A stretch of 64,000 bases of DNA, taken from Deinococcus deserti VCD115. GTDB taxonomy: Bacteria; Deinococcota; Deinococci; Deinococcales; Deinococcaceae. Positions 50,135-60,712 of this stretch are shown here, in pieces (position 1 is the first letter of the stretch; every line of letters begins with the position of its first letter). The stretch lies in contig NC_012526.1 of assembly GCF_000020685.1 (NCBI RefSeq), forward strand, positions 1,156,001 to 1,220,000, written 5' to 3'. The notes beneath the pieces are model-generated. The model had not been told where the DNA came from and did not search any database. It saw nothing but the letters and a program-made list of their open reading frames with translations. The translations under genes and the position numbers were made by a program.

Positions 50135-51073
50135 TCAGTGCTTTTGTTTTTTGGGAAGCACGTGCATCAGCGCGACAATCGGAGCACCGATCAACAGGCC
50201 GGCAGCGCCGGATCCGAGGGTCTCAACAAGCCATTCGACCAGGCCGTGGGCTGCCGGGACAGCGTGACCAGCGGCCACGGCGTCCTCATGAAGCGCGTGC
50301 GCCAGTTCACCGAATCCGAAGGTCTCCAACCCGGCCAGGATGATATGTCCGCCGACCCACAGCATGGCAACGGTGCCGATAATGGACAGCGCGCTCAGGA
50401 TAATCGGCATGGCCTTGACCAGTCCCCGGCCCAGCGCCTGACTGGCTCCGTTAGCCCCATTGGCCAGCCGCAGGCCGATGTCGTCCATCTTGACGATCAA
50501 TCCCACCACTCCGTACACCAGCAGAGTAATGGCAAATGCAACGACAATCAGAATCAACGTGCGGGACACGAAGCCTTCAGTGGCCACCTCTGCCAGTGAA
50601 ATCGCCATGATCTCGGCAGACAGGATGAAGTCAGTCCGGATGGCACCTGCGATCATCTGTTCTTCGTGGGCCTCACTACTCAGAAGAACGGGTTGATCGC
50701 TCTGCTCGTCGTGATGTCCACCGACGGCTTCGTACAGCTTTTCAGCGCCCTCGTAGCACAGGTAGGCGCCGCCCAGCATCAGGATCGGGGCGATAGCCCA
50801 CGGCAGGAACTGGCTGAGCAGCAGAGCGGTCGGCAGAATAAACAGCAACTTGTTGCGCAGCGAACCCCTGGCAATACGCCAGATGATCGGCAGTTCGCGC
50901 TGAGGCAAAAATCCGGCCACGTACCGTGGTGTGACAGCCGCGTCATCGACCACCACTCCGACGGCTTTGGTGCCCGCCTTGGCCGCGGCAGCCCCGATAT
51001 CGTCAATCGAGGAAGCGGCAATCTTGGCAATAGCAGCCACGTCATCGAGAAGCGCGACCAGCCCGCCACTCAT
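50135..51073 (-). CDS. DUF808 (YedI-like) inner-membrane protein
   Basis: 312 residues, about six to eight hydrophobic helices. MSGGLVALLDDVAAIAKIAASSIDDIGAAAAKAGTKAVGVVVDDAAVTPRYVAGF is the diagnostic start of DUF808; GGAYLCYEGAEKLYEAV and DFILSAEIMAISLAEV follow. Function unknown; likely ends in the cytoplasm (KKQKH). I start at the ATG of MSGG (51073); an in-frame codon at 51109 adds 12 residues of no family meaning. Confidence 0.88.
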   Translation of the reverse strand: MSGGLVALLDDVAAIAKIAASSIDDIGAAAAKAGTKAVGVVVDDAAVTPRYVAGFLPQRELPIIWRIARGSLRNKLLFILPTALLLSQFLPWAIAPILMLGGAYLCYEGAEKLYEAVGGHHDEQSDQPVLLSSEAHEEQMIAGAIRTDFILSAEIMAISLAEVATEGFVSRTLILIVVAFAITLLVYGVVGLIVKMDDIGLRLANGANGASQALGRGLVKAMPIILSALSIIGTVAMLWVGGHIILAGLETFGFGELAHALHEDAVAAGHAVPAAHGLVEWLVETLGSGAAGLLIGAPIVALMHVLPKKQKH

Positions 51074-51250
51074 CGGCTGAGCTCCGGAGTCTGTTGCAGG
51101 TGACCGCACCGCTCAGCGCATGCAGGCCACCAGGTTGGGGCAGCGGAGAATCGTTGCCCACACAGGGGGCTGCAGGGGTCAGGGAAGTGCCATACGGCCA
51201 TCAGGCCCACAGAGTAGCAATCCAGGGCGGTGACCGGAGCCAATCTGTTG

Positions 51251-52654
51251 TTAAGAGCCGCTCTGTTGTGACGTGCCCTCAGGCGCGGCTGGAAGCGTGG
51301 AAGGCCCAACCCTCAGGCACAGAGCAAGCGCGACCGCCGCCAGGACGCCCGCCAGAATGTAAGCACGGCGCAGTCCCTCAGCCAGTTCGGAGCCCCCAGT
51401 CACAATGGCCTCTGCGCCGATGAGCAGGGCCATCAGTGCCACTCCCAGGGCGCCGCCCATCTGACGGGCAAACAGAACGCCACTGGTCACGGCGCCCAGT
51501 TCCTTGCGAGCGCTGCTTTCCTGCGCAGCCAGCAGCAGGCTGAGCATGGCAAATCCCATTCCGGTCCCCACGGCGAATCCCAGAACGCTTGTGACCCACA
51601 GTGGCGCGTGGACCGCGAAGACCAGGGCTGAGAACATCACGACCAGGACCACAAAGCCGCTCTGGGCAATGCGTATCAGAGGCACCGTCTTGACCAGCCT
51701 GCCCGTCAGGATGGCGGTCAGGGTCCAACCCACCAGCATGGGTGTAAGGATCGCGCCGGCCGCTGTAGCACCACCACCAGAAACCCCCTGCGCGTACAGC
51801 GGCAGGTAGGCAATGATCCCGAAATAGGCCGCGCCGCCCAGCATGTTGCCCGCAAACGCGACCCTTGGCAGCCGCTGCCGCAGAGCGCGCATGGGCAGCA
51901 ACGGGTCCGGGTGCCGGCGTTCCACAGTGATTGCGGCACCCAGGGTGACCAGCCCCAGACCCACCAGCAGCCAGTGCCGCTGCTCAAGTCCCCAGACCAC
52001 CAGACCGCTTCCCAGCGTGAACAGCGCCGCACCCGCCCAGTCGAGCCGTGCGGGGCGGGGCTGACCGGTCTCCGGGAGAAAGCGCAGGGCCAGCAGCAGG
52101 GCTGCCACGCCAAACGGCAGGCTGGCATAGAACGTCCATCGCCACGACAGTGTTTCGGTCAGCCAGCCGCCCAACAGTGGACCCAGCAGCCCCGAGACTC
52201 CCCACACGCCTGAGATCACCGCCTGCACCCGGCCCCGTTCGGCCAGGGTATACAGCTCTCCGACCATGGTCAGGGTCAGCGGAAGCAGGCCCCCAGCCCC
52301 CAGGCCCTGCACCGCGCGGGCAGCCACCAGGGTCACCATGCTGTCGCTCATACCGCACAGGGCGCTGCCCACCAGAAAGATGACGACACCCAGCAGATAC
52401 AGCCGCCGCCGTCCCACCAGATCCGAGCCTCGACCCCACAGCGGGCTGGAGACAGTGCTGAACAGCAGGTACACCGCAAACGGAAGGGCATACAGCTGTT
52501 CACCACCCAGGTCGCTGATCACGCTGGGCATAGCGGTGGCCACCACGCTGGCCTCCAGGGCCGCCAGAAAAACACCAACCACCAGTCCGGCTGTGGCCAG
52601 CCGCCGCACCTGCGGAGAAAACGAGGGGGGAGCTGTTGGGGTGGGTGGCGTCAC
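51251..52654 (-). CDS. MFS multidrug transporter, DHA2 (EmrB/QacA) type
   Basis: 467 residues with 13-14 hydrophobic segments. Motifs: [39 protein letters not shown] (motif A), [24 protein letters not shown] (motif B) and [42 protein letters not shown] (motif C, antiporter signature). Probably exports drugs or toxic metabolites. TAGGCT (plus-strand 52661-52666) lies 6 nt before the GTG start: leaderless. Divergent from the aldo/keto reductase gene, with starts 78 bp apart. Confidence 0.88.
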   Translation of the reverse strand: MTPPTPTAPPSFSPQVRRLATAGLVVGVFLAALEASVVATAMPSVISDLGGEQLYALPFAVYLLFSTVSSPLWGRGSDLVGRRRLYLLGVVIFLVGSALCGMSDSMVTLVAARAVQGLGAGGLLPLTLTMVGELYTLAERGRVQAVISGVWGVSGLLGPLLGGWLTETLSWRWTFYASLPFGVAALLLALRFLPETGQPRPARLDWAGAALFTLGSGLVVWGLEQRHWLLVGLGLVTLGAAITVERRHPDPLLPMRALRQRLPRVAFAGNMLGGAAYFGIIAYLPLYAQGVSGGGATAAGAILTPMLVGWTLTAILTGRLVKTVPLIRIAQSGFVVLVVMFSALVFAVHAPLWVTSVLGFAVGTGMGFAMLSLLLAAQESSARKELGAVTSGVLFARQMGGALGVALMALLIGAEAIVTGGSELAEGLRRAYILAGVLAAVALALCLRVGPSTLPAAPEGTSQQSGS

Positions 52655-52732
52655 GCACGCAGCCTACTGCCAGGATTGAATGAAGATCACGGCGGCTGGC
52701 TTCACGGCGTCTGAATCGTTACAGTAGGGAAT

Positions 52733-53728
52733 ATGACTTCTGAACAGCAGTCCCTCCACCAACGTCCCCTGGGCCGCACCGGTCTGAACGTCAGCGAAAT
52801 CGGCTACGGCGCCTGGGGTATCGGTGCCGACATGTGGATCGGTGCCAATGACGACGACAGCCTCACGGCTCTGCGCCGGTATCTCGAACTGGGCGGTAAC
52901 TTTATCGACACGGCCATGGGCTACGGCAACGGCCACAGCGAGCGTCTGGTCGGGCAGGTGGCTCGCGAATATCCCGGCACACTGGTCGCCACCAAGATCA
53001 GCCCCCTCAGCAACCAGTGGCCAGCGGCGCCCGAAACGACCGCCGAGCAGGCATTTCCCGGCGAGCACGTAATCCGCATGACCGAGGCCAGCCTGGAGCG
53101 ACTCGGCCTGCCCCAGATTGACGTGCAGCAGTTCCATGTCTGGAACGATTCCTGGATCGGTCAGGGTGACTGGCAGGACGCGGTGGCACAGCTTAAACGC
53201 GACGGCAAGATCCGCCATTTCGGTATTTCTATCAACGACCATCAGCCGGACAACGCCGTCAAAGCCGTAGAAGCCGGAGTGGTGGAGACCGTCCAGGTCA
53301 TCTACAACGTGTTCGACCAGTCCCCACAGGACCGCCTGCTGGACGCGTGTCAGGCCAATGGCGTGGGAGTGATCGTGCGCGTGGCCCTGGACGAAGGCAG
53401 CCTGACCGGCAACATCACGCCTGAAACCACCTTCCCCGAAGGCGACTGGCGTCACCGTTACTTCGGCGGCGACCGCAAGACCGAACTGCAGCCACGCCTG
53501 CGCGCCATCGAGGCCGACCTGGGCATTGAAACCGGTCAGCTGGCCGAGACCAGCCTGCGCTTCGTGCTGAGCCACCCTGCCGTCAGCACCGTGATCGTGG
53601 GCATGCGCAGCCTGCGCAACGTGGAGCGCAATGTCGCCATGGGGGATGGCCGTGGTCTCCCGGCCGAACAGGTGCAGAAACTGCACGCCCACCGCTGGGA
53701 CCGCAACTGGTACCTGCCTGCAGAGTAA
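52733..53728 (+). CDS. Aldo/keto reductase
   Basis: 331 residues, (beta/alpha)8 NADPH oxidoreductase. [19 protein letters not shown] is the usual start; [21 protein letters not shown] contains the catalytic Asp and Tyr, TKIS the Lys, VQQFHVWND the His-region, and the C-terminal [23 protein letters not shown] the cofactor site. Substrate unknown. TACAGT (52720-52725) is 7 nt before the ATG: leaderless. Confidence 0.9.
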   Translation: MTSEQQSLHQRPLGRTGLNVSEIGYGAWGIGADMWIGANDDDSLTALRRYLELGGNFIDTAMGYGNGHSERLVGQVAREYPGTLVATKISPLSNQWPAAPETTAEQAFPGEHVIRMTEASLERLGLPQIDVQQFHVWNDSWIGQGDWQDAVAQLKRDGKIRHFGISINDHQPDNAVKAVEAGVVETVQVIYNVFDQSPQDRLLDACQANGVGVIVRVALDEGSLTGNITPETTFPEGDWRHRYFGGDRKTELQPRLRAIEADLGIETGQLAETSLRFVLSHPAVSTVIVGMRSLRNVERNVAMGDGRGLPAEQVQKLHAHRWDRNWYLPAE

Positions 53729-53742
53729 AGACCGCTCTCAGG

Positions 53743-53760
53743 TGGGCTGTTCTGAGCCCA
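53743..53760 (+). terminator. Weak hairpin after the aldo/keto reductase gene
   Basis: TGGGCT and AGCCCA form a 6-bp stem with a 6-nt loop; no strong T-run follows. Confidence 0.3.
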
Positions 53761-53852
53761 TGTAAGAGTTGTGCACTCAGGCTGGGAAGACGTTGGGAGT
53801 CACAGGCCTTCGTTTCCCGGCCAATTTTTATGGAATGGTCCGCCGTGTCTGG

Positions 53853-54326
53853 TCAGGTGGGCCGTTTTTGCATCAGGGCCGTACGCTTGCACTGAGCCAC
53901 AATTTCGCCGTGCTGATTGAAGGCGCGGTGTTCGACGGTGACCACGCCCTGGCCGGGCCGCGAGCGGCTCTCTCTGGCGTCGAGCACCACCGATTCGGCC
54001 CGGATGGTGTCGCCATGAAACACGGGTTTTGGAAAAGCCACGTCGGTCAGGCCCAGGTTGGCGATCAGGGTGCCCAGGGTCAGCTCGTGCACGCTCAGGC
54101 CCACCAGCAGGCTCAGCGTGAGCAGGCTGTTGACCAGCGGCTGTCCGAACTCGGTCTGCGCGGCGTAGGCATGATCCAGATGCAGAGGCTGCGGGTTCAT
54201 GGTCATGGTCGTGAACAGCACGTTGTCCGCCTCGGTCAGCGTGCGGGTGACGCGGTGACGGATCACCGTGCCCGGAGTCAGTTCCTCGAAATAGCGGCCC
54301 TGGGGGCGCTGCAGGTCCTCGTTCAT
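53853..54326 (-). CDS. MaoC-family dehydratase
   Basis: 157 residues, hotdog fold. [69 protein letters not shown] holds the MaoC catalytic Asp (EAD) and His (LHLD) with G-x-x-x-x; [20 protein letters not shown] end. Likely a mesaconyl-CoA or enoyl-CoA hydratase. The ATG overlaps the stop of the CitE-like gene by four bases, so these two are one operon. Its pairing with a CitE-type lyase supports a role in C4/C5 dicarboxyl-CoA metabolism. Confidence 0.85.
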   Translation of the reverse strand: MNEDLQRPQGRYFEELTPGTVIRHRVTRTLTEADNVLFTTMTMNPQPLHLDHAYAAQTEFGQPLVNSLLTLSLLVGLSVHELTLGTLIANLGLTDVAFPKPVFHGDTIRAESVVLDARESRSRPGQGVVTVEHRAFNQHGEIVAQCKRTALMQKRPT

Positions 54327-55222
54327 ACTTCCTCCGCCTGTGGGGTGATCCCCGCTGCTCCGGCCAGCACGGCCCGGGCCGCGCTCAGCATAGGCTCGTC
54401 CACCATCTGTCCTTCAAAACTGAAGGCGCCGTGTCCTCGCCTCGCGGCCTCCTGTGCGGCCTGAAGCAGCGCCCGTGCCCGCGCCAGCTGAGCCGGCGTG
54501 GCCCCGAAGATGTCGTGCGCCAGAGCGACCTGAGCCGGGTGGATACACAGTTTGCCGCTGTACCCCAGGGCCCGGCCCTGCCCGGCGTCCTCGCGGAACA
54601 GGTTCTCATTGTTCAGGGCCGTCACCACGATATCCAGCGCGGGAACCCCCGCCAGGCGGGCCGCCAGGGCGACCTGAGACCGGGCATACAACACCTCCAG
54701 ACCACCAGCCGTGCGCATTCCGCCCAGATCGGTGGTGTAATCCTCCGCCCCAAAATAGGCCCAGCCCACCGCCGGGTGCTCCATGATCTCCCGGGCATTC
54801 CACACGCCGGCTCCGGTTTCCAGCCCGGCCATCAGTGGCAGGTCCAGTCCCTGCGCGCTCAGGGCGTCCGCCACCTGTTGCACGTCTCGCGCCGATTCCA
54901 GCTTTGGCACGACCACCCCGGCCAGTTCGGGGGTCAGCACCGCGAGGTCGGCCTCGAAGTAGGGGGAGTGCACTGCGTTAACCCGCAGAAAGACATTCAG
55001 GCGGGGGGCAACAGCTATCAGGTCGCGCGCCGCGTCACGGGCCACTGGCCGGGCTGCGCTCTTCGCGTCGGGGTCACCGGGAATGGCGTCTTCCAGATCG
55101 ATCACCACGGCGTCAGGGGCACTGCGGGGAAGTTTGGCGATCAGATCCGCCCGGTTGCCGGGGGCGAACAGCACACTTCGTGGCCGGGGCAGCGGCGTCA
55201 AACGAACGTTCGTTACGATCAC
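54323..55222 (-). CDS. HpcH/HpaI aldolase / citrate-lyase beta-like (CitE) protein
   Basis: 299 residues from the GTG at 55222. [40 protein letters not shown] carries the R-x-x-L-F-x-P and DLEDA Mg-binding segments; [19 protein letters not shown] and [39 protein letters not shown] (Glu/Asp ligands) follow. Candidate activities are malyl-CoA/citramalyl-CoA lyase. TATGCT (plus-strand 55230-55235) is 7 nt from that GTG, which I prefer over the ATG at 55234. A 14-bp palindrome lies within its first codons. Confidence 0.85.
   Translation of the reverse strand: MIVTNVRLTPLPRPRSVLFAPGNRADLIAKLPRSAPDAVVIDLEDAIPGDPDAKSAARPVARDAARDLIAVAPRLNVFLRVNAVHSPYFEADLAVLTPELAGVVVPKLESARDVQQVADALSAQGLDLPLMAGLETGAGVWNAREIMEHPAVGWAYFGAEDYTTDLGGMRTAGGLEVLYARSQVALAARLAGVPALDIVVTALNNENLFREDAGQGRALGYSGKLCIHPAQVALAHDIFGATPAQLARARALLQAAQEAARRGHGAFSFEGQMVDEPMLSAARAVLAGAAGITPQAEEV
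55201..55214. promoter_or_regulatory. 14-bp perfect palindrome at the start of the CitE/MaoC operon
   Basis: AACGAACGTTCGTT is fully self-complementary and resembles TetR-family operators. If the mRNA is leaderless from GTG 55222 it occupies about +9 to +22 of the transcript. A regulator bound there would block the operon. Confidence 0.55.
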
Positions 55223-55263
55223 GCCTCCGAGCATACTCCGGGCAAGATGCCTAGCTTCCAGGT

Positions 55264-55293
55264 TTGACCGGCCCCTCCCGGCGCCGGTACACT
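55264..55293 (+). promoter_or_regulatory. Promoter of the aspS2 leader
   Basis: TTGACC (55264-55269), an 18-nt spacer and TACACT (55288-55293); the leader ATG begins 7 nt after the -10, so transcription should start at or next to the A of the ATG. Confidence 0.75.
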
Positions 55294-55300
55294 CCTCATC

Positions 55301-55345
55301 ATGTTCGCGGCCCTTGCCAACAACAACGATAATGATCCCCACTAG
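55301..55345 (+). CDS. Asn/Asp-rich leader peptide of the aspS2 attenuator
   Basis: A 14-codon ORF encodes [14 protein letters not shown] and stops at TAG. Six of the seven codons 7-12 plus flanks are Asn or Asp (Asn, Asn, Asn, Asp, Asn, Asp), exactly the amino acids whose tRNAs depend on the downstream enzyme. It is leaderless: its own promoter places the transcript start at the ATG. It lies in a region that otherwise has no coding role on this strand. Confidence 0.8.
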   Translation: MFAALANNNDNDPH

Positions 55346-55401
55346 GGGACGCTTCGACGTGCAGGCCGCGCCCCCGACCCAGAACGGAGTCGGGGGTTTT
55401 T
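55336..55401 (+). terminator. Attenuator: protector, antiterminator and intrinsic terminator before aspS2
   Basis: TCCCC (55336-55340) pairs with GGGGA (55345-55349) as a protector hairpin. GGGGACG (55345-55351) can instead pair with CGCCCCC (55369-55375, one mismatch) as antiterminator. The terminator is CCCCCGAC (55371-55378) with GTCGGGGG (55389-55396), a perfect 8-bp stem followed by TTTTT (55397-55401). The three share segments, as needed for switching. Confidence 0.75.
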
Positions 55402-55433
55402 CGTACTACATCCCGCGTTACCAAGGAGACCCC

Positions 55434-56723
<1,290 letters not shown>

Positions 56724-56832
56724 GTGCGCGGCAGGGGCGCCCGGCTGGCATCCTGTGCCGCCGGGCGCCCTTCAGATTCCCTCAAGCGGTCCGGCAAGCG
56801 GTCTGGCCAGGCGCAGTGTCAGAATCCTCGCC

Positions 56833-57573
56833 ATGGAAGAGTTTGCGCAGTTCACGGTGGACAGTCAGCGTCTGTACGGCATGCTTCACACCCCAGACGG
56901 AACGCCGCCCGCCAGCGGCTGGCCCAGCGTGGTGCTGCTGCACGGCTTCACCGGCCACCGGGTGGAACCTCACCGGAACTTCGTGCTGTTTTCCCGCCTC
57001 CTGGCGTCCAGTGGCGTTGCCAGTCTGCGCTTCGATTTCCGGGGCAGCGGCGAATCACAGGGCGACTTCAGCGAGATGACCGTCAGCCGTGAGGTGCAGG
57101 ACACCGTGGCGGCATTCGAATACATGCGCCGTCAGCCGCGTCTGGACCCGGAGCGGGTCATGCTGCTGGGGTTCAGCATGGGGGGGCTGGTGGCCTCGCT
57201 GTCGCTGGCGCAGGTGCGGCCTCATCGTCTCGCCCTGTGGGCTCCGGCCCTGCCCGAGCTATGGCTGGCACACCTGCGCGGGGGGTACGTGCCCGGGACC
57301 ATCACCGACATGAACGGCTGGCCCCTGGGCCGCGAATTCCTGATGGAGGTCACCCGCGCCCGCCCGCTGGAGGCTGCTGCGGCCTGGGGAGGGGTCGCGC
57401 ACGTCTTTCATGGCGACGCCGATCAGACCTGTCCGCCCCAGTGGGGCGTACGCTACGCCGAGGCCCTGGGCTGCGATGCAACGGGAATTCCAGGTGCCGG
57501 GCACACGTTCGACAGCCTGCAGGCCGTTGAACAACTGCACCGTGTGACCGCCCGCTTCTTCATGGGCGGCTGA
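56833..57573 (+). CDS. Alpha/beta hydrolase, cinnamoyl-esterase-like
   Basis: 246 residues. VVLLHGFTGHRVEPHRNFV (oxyanion hole), RFDFRGSGESQGDFSEMTVSREVQDTVAAFEYMR, nucleophile Ser in LLGFSMGGLVASL, Asp in FHGDADQTCPP and His in IPGAGHTFDS complete the triad. Likely an esterase on short acyl or feruloyl esters; cytosolic. CAGAAT (56820-56825) lies 7 nt before ATG 56833, which sets the start. A terminator follows at 57619. Confidence 0.87.
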   Translation: MEEFAQFTVDSQRLYGMLHTPDGTPPASGWPSVVLLHGFTGHRVEPHRNFVLFSRLLASSGVASLRFDFRGSGESQGDFSEMTVSREVQDTVAAFEYMRRQPRLDPERVMLLGFSMGGLVASLSLAQVRPHRLALWAPALPELWLAHLRGGYVPGTITDMNGWPLGREFLMEVTRARPLEAAAAWGGVAHVFHGDADQTCPPQWGVRYAEALGCDATGIPGAGHTFDSLQAVEQLHRVTARFFMGG

Positions 57574-57618
57574 GCGCCTGGAAGTGTTGAACGGTGCGCT
57601 TCATCCAGCCACAGGGCT

Positions 57619-57650
57619 GCCCTGACTTCAGCAGGACAGGGCTATTTTTT
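57619..57650 (+). terminator. Terminator after the alpha/beta hydrolase gene
   Basis: GCCCTG (57619-57624) pairs with CAGGGC (57637-57642), then TA and six T. It sits between convergent genes. Confidence 0.7.
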
Positions 57651-58343
57651 GCCGGGGCGCGTCTGCTCCGGGCTCCGGGCAATCCAGATGGTGTGCTTTG
57701 CTCCCCGGTCGCCCCTGGCGCGCGCCGTGCGGACATGAACGGTGAATCCCGCGCGGTTCAGCGCCGTCGTAAAGCGCGGTACTGCCTCGACACTCCAGAC
57801 GGCCAGTACTCCGCCCGGCCTCAGAGCTGCCCGAATTGCGGCGAGGCCCTTGGGCGCATAGAGCCAGTCATTGTCCTCCTGGGTCATGCCTTCAGGACCG
57901 TTGTCCACGTCGAGCAGAATCGCGTCGAAGGCGGCAGGCTGGCGGCGGATGACGTGGGCCACGTCACCCACCTCCACGCGGGTGCGCGGGTCGGTCAGCG
58001 GATGGCCGGCGGCGCTTCCCAGCGGTCCCCGGTTCCACTCGACCACCTCTGGCACCAGTTCGGCAACCGTGACAGTCGCGTCCGCTCTCACCGACCGCAG
58101 CGCCGCTGCCAAGGTAAAGCCCATTCCCAGACCGCCCACCAGAACCTGAGCTGAGGCCCGCTCCGCGATGAGTGGGCACGCATAGGTGGCCAGCGCTTCC
58201 TCTGAGCCGTGCTGACGGCTGTTCATCAGCTCGCTCACGTAACCCGAGATCCGGATACTGAACTCATCGCCGCGCTGCCAGAGCAGCAGCTCGTCATCCG
58301 TTCCAGGAATCGGGGCACGGCCCAGCGGCACCCAGGGTTTCAA
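57642..58343 (-). CDS. Spermidine-synthase-like SAM-fold protein
   Basis: 233 residues. SAM-type Rossmann features of the spermidine synthase family: VLVGGLGMGFTLAAAL (motif I), VTVAELVPEVVEWNR, then FDAILLDVDNGPEGMTQEDNDWLYAPKGLAAIRAALRPGGVLAVWSVE. It may be an aminopropyltransferase-like enzyme or a methyltransferase; the specific polyamine-site Asp residues are not all evident. The TTG start at 58343 overlaps the stop of a leaderless mini-ORF (TTGA). Confidence 0.8.
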   Translation of the reverse strand: MKPWVPLGRAPIPGTDDELLLWQRGDEFSIRISGYVSELMNSRQHGSEEALATYACPLIAERASAQVLVGGLGMGFTLAAALRSVRADATVTVAELVPEVVEWNRGPLGSAAGHPLTDPRTRVEVGDVAHVIRRQPAAFDAILLDVDNGPEGMTQEDNDWLYAPKGLAAIRAALRPGGVLAVWSVEAVPRFTTALNRAGFTVHVRTARARGDRGAKHTIWIARSPEQTRPGKK

Positions 58344-58382
58344 CAGCGGCCATCCACAGCACTCGACATCCTGGGGAGTGTA
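58340..58382 (-). CDS. Leaderless mini-ORF MSSAVDGRC overlapping the spermidine-synthase-like start
   Basis: TACACT (plus-strand 58377-58382) is 7 nt before an ATG at 58369. The ORF encodes MSSAVDGRC and its TGA overlaps the TTG start of the next gene (TTGA). The promoter position implies ribosomes start at this ATG first and reach the main gene by termination-reinitiation. Confidence 0.45.
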
Positions 58383-58407
58383 TCTGTATCAGGCCTCTGT
58401 CACGAAG

Positions 58408-58938
58408 TCACAGGCCCAGCAGGGCGCCGGCAGCTGCAGCGCTGACCACGACCACCGCGGCATTCAGCCGGGTGCGCCACAGCAGCACGAATGCCACCAT
58501 GGCCAACAGCAGGTCGGGCCATCCTTTGACGCTACCCTGTCCAAGGACCAGGGCGCCGGCCAGCAGCACGCCTGCACCGAAGGGCAGCAGGGCGTCACGG
58601 AAGGCACTGACCCAGGGATGGGCACTGTGCCGGCGCCACAGCAGGGCAACTGCAGCGCTGATCAGGGCTGTAGGTCCATAGAACCCCAGCGTGGCGGCGC
58701 CTGCCCCGGCCCAGCCGCCTACGGCGAAACCGTAGTGGGTGACCGCCAGCATGTTGGGCCCGGGCATCACCTGTCCCAGCGCAAAGCCGTTGGCCAGGGT
58801 CTGAGCATCAATCCATCCGCGCTGACCGACCAGCACCCGCTCCATCTCGGCGATGTTGGCCCCGCCGAAACTGATCAGGCCCAGCCGCGTGAATTCGTAG
58901 AGCAGTGCCCAGAACAATTCAGGGTCGGCCGAGGTCAT
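58408..58938 (-). CDS. Chromate transporter half-protein ChrA-2
   Basis: 176 residues, about six helices. [73 protein letters not shown] is the CHR-domain signature (FGG-x-x-x-x-x-E, PGP). One half of a split short-chain chromate/anion transporter; its partner is encoded by the overlapping upstream gene (TGATG). Export of chromate or another oxyanion is the family activity. Confidence 0.87.
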   Translation of the reverse strand: MTSADPELFWALLYEFTRLGLISFGGANIAEMERVLVGQRGWIDAQTLANGFALGQVMPGPNMLAVTHYGFAVGGWAGAGAATLGFYGPTALISAAVALLWRRHSAHPWVSAFRDALLPFGAGVLLAGALVLGQGSVKGWPDLLLAMVAFVLLWRTRLNAAVVVVSAAAAGALLGL

Positions 58939-59531
58939 CAGGAGTCTCCTGAAGCGCGGCGCGGGCGATGGATAATGAGCCCGGCACTCAGCATGACCAG
59001 CAGCACCGGCAGCAGCGGCAGGCGCAGCACGCCCAGCGCCAGGAAGGTCAATGCCATGACGACCCCGCCGCCGCGGACGTCCGCGCCCACGCGGGCCACC
59101 GGCAGGGCAGCTGTCAGCATGACGCCCAGGGCAGCGCACGCGGCCCCACGCAGCGCGCTCTGCACCGGTCCCGGCAACCCGCCCGGCAGTCCCAGAGTCA
59201 CTGCCGTCACGCCCAGCATGGCCGTCAGTCCGGGCAGCAGCACGCCCAGGACGGACGTCAGTGCGCCCAGGCGTCCGCACAGGCGCGCGCCGATCATAGC
59301 CGCCAGATTGACGGCGTTGGGTCCGGGAGTCAGCTGCGCCAGGGTGTAGGACTCGGCGAACTCCACGTCGGTCAGCCACCGACGCGCATTGACTGCGCGC
59401 CGGGTGTGGGCCGGCAGCCCGCCGCCAATTCCCGAAAGCGCCACACCAAAAAAGAGCTGGAACAGCGCCAGCGGGGTCGGTGGGGGAGAAGTGGTGTTCA
59501 GGGTTGCAGACGGCGCAGCGGGGCTGCTCAT
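58938..59531 (-). CDS. Chromate transporter half-protein ChrA-1
   Basis: 197 residues. [64 protein letters not shown] is the other CHR half ([16 protein letters not shown]). AGCCTA on the plus strand (59538-59543, TAGGCT) lies 6 nt before the ATG: leaderless. Its stop shares one base with the next start, so both halves are made together and probably form an antiparallel heterodimer. Confidence 0.87.
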   Translation of the reverse strand: MSSPAAPSATLNTTSPPPTPLALFQLFFGVALSGIGGGLPAHTRRAVNARRWLTDVEFAESYTLAQLTPGPNAVNLAAMIGARLCGRLGALTSVLGVLLPGLTAMLGVTAVTLGLPGGLPGPVQSALRGAACAALGVMLTAALPVARVGADVRGGGVVMALTFLALGVLRLPLLPVLLVMLSAGLIIHRPRRASGDS

Positions 59532-59710
59532 GCCCTGAGCCTAGGCCTGTTCTTTGCCCACTTTCCGTGACTGTGGCAGGAACACTCCGGCACACAATGA
59601 ACAAAAACCCTGCCCCGGTTTTCCAGGGTGCAGCCCTCAACGAATCCATTACGCAAACTGGCCTAGCGGGAGCGCATCTGGGCGCTGGCTGACCTACCCT
59701 GAAGGCCACT

Positions 59711-60712
59711 ATGTTGCCCCACGACGCCGCCGTTCATGTCCGCGATCTGCGCAAACAGTACGCCGTCCACGAAAAGGACCCGGGCTTCGTGGGCAGCCTG
59801 CGGGCGTTTGTGCACCGCAAAACCAGACAGGTCGAGGCCGTCAGGAGCGTGTCCTTTGACCTGGCGCCCGGAGAAGTGGTGGGCTTTCTGGGACCCAACG
59901 GCGCCGGCAAGACCACCACCCTGAAGATGCTCTCGGGCCTGCTGCATCCCTCGGGTGGTGAGGCGCGGGTGCTGGGGTTCGAGCCGCGCCGCCGGGAGAC
60001 CGCCTTTCTCAAGCAGATCACGCTGGTCATGGGCCAGAAGCAGCAGCTGATCTGGGACCTGCCGGCTCTGGACAGCTTTCTGGTCAATCAGGCCATCTAC
60101 GAGATTCCCGACGAGCAGTACCGCGCCACCATGCGGGAGTTCACCGAAGTCCTGGGCCTGGAAGGCATTCTGAAAAAGCAGGTGCGCAAGCTGTCGCTGG
60201 GCGAGCGCATGAAGTGTGAACTGGCTGCGGCGCTGCTGCACCGCCCGAAGATTCTGTTTCTGGACGAGCCGACCATCGGTCTGGACGTCAATATGCAGGA
60301 GGCCGTTCGCGAATTCGTTCGTGATTACAACCAGCGTTACGGCGCTACCGTTATGCTTACCAGCCATTACATGGCGGACGTCACGTCCCTGGCCCGGCGC
60401 ATCCTGGTGATCGACCAGGGGCAGCTGGTGTTTGACGGCGATCTGGCCCAGCTGGCCGAGCAGGGCTCGGGAGGCAAGACCGTGCGCTTGCAGTTCCGGC
60501 AGCCGGTCAGCGGCGCACAGCTGGCCGCCTACGGCACGGTGGTGAGCAGTGACGGCCTGAGCGCCGAGCTGCGGGTCCCCCGCGCCGAGGTGAGTGCCCG
60601 CGCAGCGCGGCTGCTCTCCGACCTGGATGTGGCGGACCTCACGGTACAGGATCCGCCCATCGAGGCCGTGATGGCCGAACTGTTCGGGGCAAAGGCCGAG
60701 GTTCCGGCATGA
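59711..60712 (+). CDS. ABC-2 exporter, ATP-binding protein
   Basis: 333 residues. Walker [16 protein letters not shown]-loop [13 protein letters not shown], signature [16 protein letters not shown] (LSLGE in place of LSGGQ), Walker [13 protein letters not shown], switch His in TSHYMADV, and a C-terminal regulatory domain. Belongs to the branch with paired DUF990/ABC-2 permeases. TACCCT (59695-59700) is 10 nt before the ATG. Stop overlaps the first permease gene (ATGA). Confidence 0.92.
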   Translation: MLPHDAAVHVRDLRKQYAVHEKDPGFVGSLRAFVHRKTRQVEAVRSVSFDLAPGEVVGFLGPNGAGKTTTLKMLSGLLHPSGGEARVLGFEPRRRETAFLKQITLVMGQKQQLIWDLPALDSFLVNQAIYEIPDEQYRATMREFTEVLGLEGILKKQVRKLSLGERMKCELAAALLHRPKILFLDEPTIGLDVNMQEAVREFVRDYNQRYGATVMLTSHYMADVTSLARRILVIDQGQLVFDGDLAQLAEQGSGGKTVRLQFRQPVSGAQLAAYGTVVSSDGLSAELRVPRAEVSARAARLLSDLDVADLTVQDPPIEAVMAELFGAKAEVPA

